Below, piece by piece: positions 14,501 through 26,500 of a stretch of 64,000 bases of DNA. This DNA comes from Hetaerina americana (lineage: Eukaryota; Arthropoda; Insecta; Odonata; Calopterygidae): contig JAKTNV010000003.1 of assembly GCA_022747635.1 (NCBI GenBank), forward strand, positions 51,396,357 to 51,460,356. The letters are read 5' to 3'. The position numbers and the translations under genes are program-made. The notes under the pieces are model-generated. The model had not been told where the DNA came from and searched no databases. It saw only the letters and a program-made list of their open reading frames with translations. Within the stretch, counting starts at the first letter, position 1, and every line of letters starts with the position of its first letter.

Positions 14501-17500
14501 ACAATATCGGCACATTAAAACTTGGCAAAGCCAACCAAAATATTGTTACATTAATGAGAGGGTGGATAATACTACAAAAACATGGACGGGACTTTCAAGA
14601 AGTAACAAAAACAATTGCCATTGAAGACTTTCCTTTTATTTTAATTGATACAAAAAACTGGTGAGTACATATTGAATTGTGAATTGACTGATGACGGCTC
14701 AACATTTTATTGAATGCCTGGCGGCAAATGAGTTTCTAAATATCAGCCTCTTTTTGGGTCCAATACTTTCGATAGTTACTAGGCATGGGAACAATCATGC
14801 ATTAAAGAGTTATTTCCTTAGGCGCATTAAAGCCAAGGTGTTTGAAGTAACGAAGAAATGATACGTAAATAAGAAAAATGTATCCAAGAAATGGTTTAAG
14901 AAGGTGGAGTGACACCCGTCAGTGGTCTTCACTTACTCTAACTGATCAATACTGAAATGCCTGAATTTACTTTTCTTTAACCTGTTGTCAAATTCGAAAT
15001 CATTAACTCAGTAAGAAACAATAATAACGAATTAAGAGAGAAAGTCAGTTAGAATGCCAAGTTAATTCTTACATTTAAATACTAGGAAGACTCAAAATAA
15101 TATACGAAAAATAGTGTCTTTGGACAACGAGACGGCTCGAAATACATTAAAAATTAATATGCCGTCTTCAATTTTGGGGTCATCGGCATGATACACAAAT
15201 GAAAAAATTGAAAGACAGCAAAAATCAAAGCAATATCCCCATTTTCAAGCAACTCTCCAGTTTCCTTAAACTGGAAGAAATGTTATTTTGAACCCACATC
15301 AGTCCAAGCAGATTCATGCTCATAAACTCAGTAGTTCAACTAAGTGTGTGAACAAAGTGGGCACAGAAGCCTCGTCGAGTTGTAGGTCCCTAAACTAGGA
15401 CCAACATGGCTATGAGAAATGACTAGTCTTCGAAGACAAGCACCGAAATTACGGTGCTGTGACGCCCGTGTATTGCGGTCCACATGAAGTTAACACGATA
15501 ATTCCACTTACAGAGAACAATAAATTCAAACGTGATGGGATAAGACAGAAGTAGGTCAAATAATTCACAGCATGGGTTTTCATACAGTTCTCTACGCAAA
15601 AAGCTATACAGTGAGTAATGTCATCGCTTTCTTGGGTATTTTATGCATTCCCATCTTCAGTTCAAGAATTAAGTCTGAAGATGACATTTACATACTGAAA
15701 CATAATGGTCAAAATAAAAATATTGGGGAATTCATACCTCGAAATGTATTCCTATTAATTCACTCTACCTAAAGTCACTTAGTTTCATGAATATCTTTTA
15801 AGCAGTTCAAAAAAAACAAAATCCATACCCTAAAATACTTATTCAAAATCAAGGATATTAATAAAATGAATAAAAACGTTTGATTTAGGATGAGAGGAGA
15901 AATTGGGATAACCATGTACAAAATGTGAACGAATCAGAGCGTCGATAGTTCGGAAGAGCCGTAGAGGACATCTCTGATAAGAGCGTGCCTCGTGCAGCAG
16001 AAGCCCGCACCTCGGGCAAGTCCTGGATGAGGAGAGCGAAAGGAAGAAGGGGAGGGTGGATGGAGTAAGATGAGAGTGGGTGGAGAGGGAGGCGAGGTAG
16101 AGGGTGAGGGAGGCGGGGGGGAGGAGGCGTTGTGGGGAATGAGCGGGGGATGGAGGGATCGGGGAGGAGGCGAAGTAGATGGAAAACACCGCGGAGAAGA
16201 CGGCAATGTTTGGAGAGGGGGATGCGGGATGAAGAACGACGGCGGCGAGGGGGAAGAGATGGGGGGGACAACAGATACGGGCGGGGGAGTGCGTGTGGTA
16301 CGCACAGATGAAACACAGCCACACACCTCAGGGAAGAGGGCGGGGGGAGAGCGGGGATCGGGGGAAAGAAGAGGGCACGGACGCCCGCCGGGGCACTGCG
16401 GCGTTGATGGAAGGCGGCGGAGGCCTACGGGACGACGGGGCGTAAAACGTGACGGATGACGGCGACGACGGAGTGAGAGAATACCAACCCCCACCGGCGA
16501 TATTGGCCCCGCAACTCGACGGCGGGAAGAAGGGCACGGGAAGGAGACGCGTAGGACAACTAGGGCGGGGGATGGGGTCGCCCAGGAGCGAAACGAGGGA
16601 CTTGTGGAAGGTCAAAGTGGCGAGGGTGAACGGTAGGAGGGGGAGAGTGCGCCCAGGGAGGAAGAAAGATGGGAGCGGACAGGGAAAAGTAAAGGAAGAG
16701 AGCGTGCAAACGGCGAGCACAAACCTGGCAACTACACGACGGGGAGACGGGAGGTGCTGCCCGAGAGAAAAAACGGGCGTAGCCAATAAATCTTATTCCG
16801 GTTCAAGGGGAAACATGGGTCCCGGCCTCGGAGACCCCAATTAAAACTGGCCATCGTACGAAAACAAAACAATGAGCCAAATCAAAAAGTCTGACCAACG
16901 CCCTTCCTTCCTCTTGAATCACAAAACGACAAAATTAAACACACCCTCATTTTCATTCCTAGGGAAATTAAAAAAAAACATCATATGTATGCACCCCGGC
17001 ACAACCCCACCACCAAAACTGCTACTCCGGTCAAGGTCATATGCATCATTTAAATGTAACCCACCTAAGGGTAAGAGGGATGGGTAGGGGGGCACACCGG
17101 CAGAAGTGGCTGGCAATGGGGGTGGCGAACTGCGGGTCGAACAGAGAGGGGAGGAGAAAACGCCAAATGGGAGACGAAGTGGAAACATAAAACGCTCATA
17201 GGACGAAGAGGAAACTGGGGTAGGGGAGAGTGAATGGAAACCAGGCCTAAATCAAATGGACCATCCTGGCCGAAGGCGCGTGCGGAAGGGAACGATGGAG
17301 GAAGGAGGGGAGAAAGAATGGGGTTGGCCAGAGGAAGAGAAGTCGAGGGAGAGAAGGGAGAGGAAAGGGAGAGGGGCGTGGGAGGAGAGAGGAGGAAAAG
17401 CGGCGGAGGGAGAGCAGGAAGGGGGGGCTGGCAGGAGGCCGCCGCAGTGGGGGCTCCGATCCTCGTGACAGCGATATCGATTTTCTACGGCGGCAGAGTA

Positions 17501-20500
17501 AACGCCTCCGGAGATCCCGCGCACGCCCTAAGCGAATCTTGGGAGGGATGCTGCAAATGCCGGGAGGGGCGCAGAATCGGCGGGAGAGATGTAGCGGTAT
17601 ACGGAGGGATGGAAGGAGAGGGGAAAGATATGGGAAAGGGAGAGAGACCTCTCCGCGGTTCTCGCACGCGCCCTCTTCCTGTGGAGAGGGGGAATATGGG
17701 ATTGGGGAAGCGTTTCGGGTTGCTGTCATGTACGGGGCAGATCGGTGTTCCACATCTACGCCTTCGTTAAGCCAGTCCTCCACCGTCCGTCCATCTCTAC
17801 CTCCTCTCTCTCTCACTCACTCCTACGTCCGGAACCCCGAACGAAATGTGCGCGCTTTCGGAAATGACATGCCCATATTTCTCGGTCATTTACGTCTCCT
17901 CGTCGCCGCCGCCGCCGAGGTAAGCCCCGAGGACGAGGAAGGGGCGCAGAGAAAATATTTACAACGACCTCCGGCAAACAAATGAGGACGTGAAGGGTAA
18001 ATACATTTAGAGTCGACGACGAGACGTAATGCGGTCAGTAAAACATTGCCATTCGATCTCCGACGGCCCCAGGTTACCCTTGCGCTACGGGGTTGCACGA
18101 AGCAGAAAAATATATTGCGTCAAATATGTCCTAAGGCTGGATTTTTTTATCGAAGATAAGAAAGTGCCACGGGCGACAACGAATTTTCCCCCAATCTTTC
18201 TAGAATATATAGAACAATTATGTTTCCAAGGTATATAATGAGTTGATATGCAATTCGAAATCAAATTAATCGCTCCTGATTTCTGATTTATCATGCACAT
18301 GCATTCTTCTCCAGAGCAATTTTATCGAGAACATCCTCAACTCGCGCCTGCATTTCGTTAAGTTCATTGCCCCTTGCAGCGGTGGGCGAGCTAATTGTAA
18401 TACAGACTGGCTGGCGTCGAGGCGAGTGACATCGCGGGATAACACTCAAGATTCCCTTTATGCCGCCAAGCATTTGAATTAGACTAAAGGAAGAACCCTC
18501 TGATTCTCATCAAACATGTTCAACACCCAGCAATTGTGGTGTGAAGATCCCCACTGAACGCACCCGCCATAAAAATAAGCTTATTCACTACAAACACATT
18601 TATCGGGCGCAATTACATTTAAAACGGGGCCATTAAAGAAAAGAAAGACTATCATCAATTTTTTTAACCCACAAATACAACAATGTCAAAATCATCAGAC
18701 TTCTTTTATCGCATTACGTTTAATATATTCAATATCTGCGCATACACGAGCGGATGTCCTGTCAGATCTAGAATGACAGACCAATCCCGTCGGTCGATCC
18801 CAACATATCCAGATTGAAGGGATATCTCATCAACAACAATGCCGAAATATCCGATCCGACGGATCAGTCCCGCAGAGGGACATACATATCTGATCGTTAG
18901 TGACCAAAAGCTATAAGATCCGATTTGTCGACTTCCAAATCTGTCACTTCTAAATGGGCCGTTAGACACCTCAGACGTGTGTGTAATCTCTGCAGATATT
19001 CCGTCCCCGTAAAGTGTGACTTGTCGTGTTTCTGATCTCAGAATATGCTTTTAAGGGAAACAATCCTTGCCTATTTATCGTTGGTGGCAGTGCTTGCATG
19101 CTACTCACGGATATGAGAAAAAGATTTTTACCAAGTGTGTGAAGTCAAGGTTGGAAAATAGAGATGCGCCATGGCATACGGCTTTTAAGCGCATACTGAG
19201 AGAACATAACAGCATTACAGCAATTACTTGTGAATGATCGATATAGATTTCATTCTGTTAACTCAGTTTTGGATTCTTCACCTGTAGTGACATTAACAAA
19301 ACTGCCTTTAAAGGTATATGACTAATTCGTACCATCCATCCGACCAAACATTTATATAAAGAGATTCTACATGGTTGCTTTGCCATGGCAAGGGGCGGTC
19401 ACGATAGATCTCTGTAAAATTTCTGAGAATTTTCTAAGACACTTCCAAGATTTACTGTTTTTTCTTGATTTTTAGGTTAGAAGTACCATAGAAGGACAAA
19501 AAAACTCTGCAGTTACGGTTCTAAGGACTTCGTAAACGCTGCAAAAATGTGTTATTTGCTGCTGGGACAGGTTTGTTCAAATAACCGATTTAAACTGATA
19601 ACTGCACTGCTTGGTGGTATTTTACCAACGGGAAGTAATTGACTGGCAGAATGCATTTCGTAGGGATTAATCTGCCAAATTTCCTCTCAGGAATGGCTAG
19701 CTAATGAAAGTAGCTATCTAAAATTGAGCCGAATACCTTTCCGGTCCTACATAAATTACTCAGTCTGAATATTGATATTTTACCAAGCGGTGAAAACTAT
19801 ATTGAATTACAGGACGGTGAAAGAATACGTTCAGAACGTACACACATAGCGAAGATATTATTTTCAAATTCCATTTGGCAAACATACATCGATAGCCTAG
19901 ATGCACAAAAATATACGCGCACCTCGAGCTAGAGAAAAGTATTGAGATTATAATTTTCTTTCATTCCTTCAGTTCTAACTACTCGAGCTCCCTAATACAC
20001 AGTTTTCATACGATCTCTTAAACCCCATGATGTATGTTTTCTCGATCTCGATGTTACCGTAAACAATGCCGCAATAAAAAATCATAGGGAAACACACGGC
20101 ATTAAGATTCCAACAAAAATTAATCACCTCAAAATACAAACAGCTTATCTGACATAGTAAATTGATATTAAGTACAAGCGGCCTGGCTTTTTATATTGAT
20201 GAAAACTAAAATATTAAAAAATGAGTCAAATATTACGTCCAAGTTTACATCTCGCAAAATGCACAAATATGGTTGACATAACTAGTAATCGCTCTTGACC
20301 CCTCGCGATACTATGAGCATGTGTGCCATAACAGCACTCATGTCTGAAGGAAGAATTTCAAAAGATGTCCACCCCACTCGATATTTCCTCCCTTGATACC
20401 GACATCTGAGCAAACCGGATGACGGGAATGCAGAACTGAAGTTATCCCTTCCAAGGCGCAAGGAAGAGAAAAAAAAACATTTTTACTCACGACGCGGTGG

Positions 20501-23500
20501 AAATCAAGAATGAAAATCAAGTCTTCTTGCTCCGAAATAACAAAGAGTCAAACATTTTCTGCGTAAAACGTAGCTAAGACATTGTGGACCGGATAGGCAG
20601 ACTATGATCAAACAGGGGGAGGGAGGGAAACGGAAGGAGAAGAAGTAAACATCCTGTAAGCGAAAAAGCGAGGCAATTATCCCCCAAATTGAACCCAATT
20701 CTACTCGTTTATTAAAAACCAATGAAAGCCAATCTCGCTTCGGACATAAATGGTAATGATATCTTTATCAGAGATATAATATATATGAAGGTCATACATT
20801 TACGATATGACAGGAATTGTAGCTTGCTAAATATATCTGCTGGATGAAAAAAGAGAATCAATGAAAAGTTCAATATTAAGGAACAAGCTAATCGCTGAAT
20901 TTTCCGTTGAGATTTACGACGGCACTCATTGCTCTCACTTCCACACGAAAACCAAAAATTAGCTAAATCTCGGTGACATTTTGCGAGGACGTCCGCAATG
21001 TTTTAAATCCCTGACGCAACGTTATTAAATGATGCTAATAATCAATACAAAATACAATGTGCGTGCAACGAGAGTCGACCTCCACCATCACACTCAAATC
21101 ACCTTTACCAACATTCCGATTTAATTTTATAGTTACAACATTAAACTTTAAAGTAAAACTGCATTAGGTTTCACTTTCTGAAGGAACCTATATATTACAT
21201 GTTATAATATGTCTTCCTTTTCTATAAGACACCACAAGATTAAAATCTTCAACCGGTGCAGTAGAGCGATTTAATCCGTTGCATTTCAAACCTGGATTTT
21301 TATCATAGAAACATGAAATACAGCGTTTAATGCTAAACGCATTAGTTGTTAGTATAACGTAATATACCCTAATTACCATGGAAAAGAGATTCATAGGTTT
21401 TCATTTCTACGCTCAAAGACACCAATTAAAGAAAATAATAGTGTGAACATCAAAATGTAATGACCCTATACGCAATAATTAACTTTACTAGACTTAACAT
21501 GCAACAGTAAGGGCAACTCTATTAAAATTCCGCAATACTTGGGCATTTTCGTCGAGCGTGAATCACATTCTCAATCGAGAAACATCCTTTCTACCCAACT
21601 CTACTAACTCTACCTTTCCGATTGAGATACCTCTTTCCAAAGATACATACGCGGGATTAGTTGTGTCATATTAAACTGTGCGACCAGATGTCACACCACG
21701 AAAATTTAACGCTGAGAGATAAGTGAATTCTATTAAAAGGAGAGATGTGCTTCTGGGGTTCATTTGTGAGAGCACTTGGTTTTAAATGACGACGTGGACG
21801 ACGGCTTATATGCGAGAGTACGCAGATAAACAAAGTGCGTACATAGCAAATTAGAGTAATGGCAAACGAAATACAATATAGAGATCTTCTCCACACCATC
21901 TTCGTTACTAGGTGAAAGTTTAAGTCCATTCCACGAATAAAAGAATGTGAAATAAAAAGCGATAATCATCGGATTTTGTCAAAACATCATTTGAGTATTG
22001 GTTAACAACATTATTAGTAGAAAAGAGCTTCGAATTTTTATTTCAATGATCAAAATATGAGCATATAACACCTAGTATTATAAGTGAGTTTTTGTCATCG
22101 CATGGGCACAAACGTAAACGCCAAGAAACGGCACGATTCTCGGATCCTCTTTTATTCGAAGGCCTTAGGCACTAACATTCGCAAAATTTCGACTTTGGCA
22201 CTAGGCACAATTATTTGAGACTGCTTTCGAATGACAGCGCGACGCGTTCGACACTGGAGGCAACGGGGACTTCCGGCGGAGCGGATGCGGTTTGAACCGA
22301 TAAATTTGAAAGTACAGGGAACTCTCGGGTGCAACCCAATTTTTCCTGCTTTCTGTGCGGAAGGAAGCAAGCTGCGGGAGACGTGGCGGGAAATGGAGGG
22401 AATGGGTGGGAAGGCGAAGGGGAGAGCAGAGCGGACGGCCGCCCTGGCGACCACAATTTTCAGCGGAAGTCCCATCTTCTTTTTCGCTCAAAAATCCGCC
22501 ACTACACCCAAGAACAAATATTACCTCACAAATATTATGCCTACACTGATAACTACGCGAAGAGAAATGTCAAGGCAGTGCCGACTTAAGCAGGATTTCT
22601 TCCTTTAGGTGCCTTCAAAATATTTTCATCATTATGTTACTAGACGATTTATGAGACGTTCGATCAAAAAGCGTCAATGCTAAGGAAGCAGAAATCACAA
22701 ATAATATAAAAAACACATACAAAGCATGAACTCCTCCTGTAAAAGAGATATTGATAGTCGGAAATATTTCAACAGCATGATGACAAATACATTCTGAGAC
22801 GAGGTAAACATAAATAAATTTACGAGCCGTGAATGTGCATGAGTTCATGATCAAATCACATCCACAAGAAAAATTCGTTTCAAGTATATAAGTAATGACA
22901 ACAGCATATGAATTTGTAAAGCATAAAGCATTCACAAGAACAGCCACCAAGTTGACCCTTCAGAGGGAAGTAATGACATGACTGAGGGTAGACAGACTTC
23001 CTCCAACTCCTATTATAATCCCTCAGCTTTCACAGTTGGGGTTTATACTATATGTAATAAAATAAAAAAACAAGAGGATGACTGGCTTACAATGAGATGA
23101 CCACAAACGATTTTTCCTTCCTTGAAACTAACAAATATTGCTTAATACACTCCTATTTTTTGAGACATATGAGAAAACATTTTCCTTATTTTCATGCTCT
23201 TAAAAAAGACAGTACACATATCAAAATGGAGTCAATTCTATGAACAGATGTTTCCGGAGGAAAGTCCTGCATTACCAAAGGTGATAGGGGATGTAATGAT
23301 GAACATATTCTTCCCATGAACATATGCATGGAAACTCTTAGTTATGAAGTTGTGGCAAAATAAACATTTTATCAAGCACATTTTGTAATTCGCATAAAGA
23401 TGCTTATGGTTGAAAAAACATTCCTGGAGATGAGCTGATACACCTTTTTCCATTCCAGGAAATATGAATGCTTACAACTACATAGATTTCTTTCTTTACT

Positions 23501-26500
23501 CAGCACTATTTTCAAGATAGCAGCCTGAAATCAAGTTTATTATTTTACAATAGCCTAATTTTCACTATGAATTTTACAAATCCACAAGTATATAAGAATT
23601 TACTCCTAAAAAATACTTACTTTTTGTCAAATTTCTCTTCTAATGGGTGTCTCAGAAATTCCCTATCTCTATTCCTAACAAAAAATGGTTATTTTCACAA
23701 AATTCTGAAAGAAGAGCTCAGGTTTGCATGCCAATTACAAAGGATATTATGATGGAATGTGTCTGTTATGGTAAGGAAGGAAAAATCAGATTTTTAAGGC
23801 ATGTTTTAGAACAAATACATTTCCCTGTCCAATATAAACCATAGCACATAGTACACATGCCAGCCAAGCTTGTTTTGTTAATTTGACAATAAATCTGATA
23901 ACATGTCTGGAATTACCTCATCAGGTCATCAAAGTCCATTCTAAGTATTTATAAAATATGGATTTCTTAGTCTTACCAATTAGGATGCCATGATGGTTTT
24001 GCCCAGAAGTGGATAGTGGTGGGTCTTTCATGTTTTCAAACAGAATACTGGATGCCAGTTTCAGTTAACCGAAATAACTCTACTGGACTGAGTGGGTAAG
24101 TAAGGGAAAGTGAGAGGGAGGGAAAATCTACTTCTATTTGCGTAATAATTCTCTCTCAACAAGGCTGGTGACAATCTTGACTCCCAAGGTGATTCATGCT
24201 CCGCTTATCATTGAGAACAGGAGGTATGGGTAGAGGAATAGGTCAAGGGAAAGAAAAAAAGACCACATGGTATGGAAGGCCAGTGATCACCAGGAGATAA
24301 GGGACAAATTTCTTAAATTCATACTTTCTCTTCAGTCACGTTAGAACACAAATTTCATAAAATTTAAATAACCAAAAGGAAATTTAATCAAAAGTGAGAA
24401 ATTTCAACTGAAAAATTCATTGTTGGTTTAACAATAATGCTTAAATAGGATACTACTTGGCGGCAAACAAACCACAGTTATCAATTCCCAAGAATGATGA
24501 AATTCTTGCTTTACAGCCATGAAAAATGTTAATGTTTCCATGCAAATACTGATATTTGGTGTCATTGTACCACTGCTATTTTGGAGTTTCCACAAATTTG
24601 AGTCCCCCTAGGATAAGCCTTCTTCTTGTGTCATTGTTTATGGGTAGCATTTTTCAATTAAGTTTGGTGGAAATGGTGATATATTACTGTAAACCTATAC
24701 ACAAAAAAATGAAATGTAATATTACTGACTAAGTGTTCAGTTCATGATAATTTCCTCGGTCACTATTGCTAACATTCAAGACTTTCCAGGTGAAATTCAA
24801 TACAATGTGTATCGATGGTATTGTGAGGTAGGCCATATTGAAAAACATTTGTAATTACTGGCAGTCTTCACCTAAATAAATATGCAATTTTAATTTTTTG
24901 CAGGAAAATCAAGGCTAGTTTTATTGTAGGCTAAGAAATAAATATTTTATTACTATTTTGAGTGAACTTCATGAGCTAACAGGTAATTACAAACATCTTA
25001 TCAAATTCATAGTCAACTCTATAAAAAACAGGGCTTTTATAGGTGTTAAGTGATATAATTTTTATTGAACAGGAAAGTGTATTTTTTATAAAATATTCCT
25101 CAGAAAATCCTCAGATTTTTGCCTGCCTCTCCTCCCGAACAGACAATATTCTTTGTTATTGGCATGAATTCTCAAACTCTGCATTAAAAAGCCTAATACA
25201 AATAACCATTTCTTCATTAGAAATGGAAGAGAATATATGTAACTACCATTAGAAGGAAAGTTGAATACAAAAAACATTTATTAGGAATAAATTTTTGGCA
25301 TCTGAGAAATTGTTAAAAGTTTCAGCGAAAATTAGGTTATTAAGAAAGAATAAACTAGTGATTTCAGACGGCCATTTTGAAAAGTGAAGAGTAGACGAAG
25401 GAAATCTTTGTTGCTATAAACATTCATGTTAACTTAAATGAAAAAAAGTACACCAGCCCATCTCCAGGCATGTGTTTTTTAGACAATTAAGCATCTACAC
25501 ATAAAATACAAAATGTGCTCAATAAAAGCATTGGACAACAGACTGGAGGGCCTGGGTTTGATTTCCGGGCAAACCTCTCCAGGCACCCTCAACTCCACCC
25601 AAGCTATGTGATTTTTTGGGTAACAGCTCTTCCTAAGAAACCATAACTGACACAAGGAAAGGCACTGGCCCCCTACCTTGATGCGTGCATTTCAGACACC
25701 ATTGGTCTTAGTACTGGATGAACTTTACCATCACCCATAAAACAGACTTTTGGGTTGATTACTGTGTTTATGGTTCATGGCTCATTAAATGTTTTTGTGA
25801 CCCAGGATTTGGTAGCAAGGGTTTCCAAACATATATTTATATGAAAATATGTTCAAAGTCACATCCACTCCAGAAGTATTACACTTTGCTCCTGAAATAC
25901 CCTGTATCATGGTTTCAGTCACACGCAGCAGTATTCCACAGCACAAGTATATGGGAAACAAACAACACCCAACGTCATTTACAATTGGTATGGTCTCTCA
26001 TTTTCTAGATCCCTATTATCACTTTTCTCCAATTTTCTCCATGAATATGATGCTCCACCTGAATTTTTAATATGATTAATTACATTTCGTGAATCATCCC
26101 TTTTCCATGCCTGCCATGGCAACACTGTAGTCAGCCCAGCCATGTATTGGATTTCACCAGGACCTCCACATGCAAAGGCCTCTAGCAAATATGAATTAGC
26201 CCAATGACTAAAGCTCTCCTCACTGATAATGCCCGAACTGCATATCACATTCACAGCTTTAATACAATTTAAACGAATTCCTAATTTTGCAAAGTTTTTC
26301 AAGAAAGTTTTCCTGATTTTATCATCTGATTGGCTACCCTACATTAAAATTTGTAAAACACTTCGACGAATTATAGGATTCCAGGCGATGGAGGAAAAAT
26401 TGAGATAATCATTATCATGGTAAAAGCCTGTTTTCAATGATAATTACTGAGATGCATACAGTTTAATGCTTCATTAGATGGGGTAGTCGGCTTTCTCATA

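Noticed and set aside
15934..17816. Long overlapping open frames (up to 189 codons) on both strands
   Set aside because: All are Ser/Pro/Gly/Arg-rich, produced by GC- and purine-biased low-complexity DNA, overlap each other in several frames, and show no domain or splice pattern.
18767..18957. Imperfect inverted ends (TAGAA-TGACAGA) suggesting a small MITE
   Set aside because: Only short, interrupted matches and no clear target-site duplication; could be chance.
25979..26302. 107-codon minus-strand open frame downstream of the PH exon
   Set aside because: Does not match the Trio linker or SH3 region, has no acceptor in a suitable phase, and resembles no protein I recognise.
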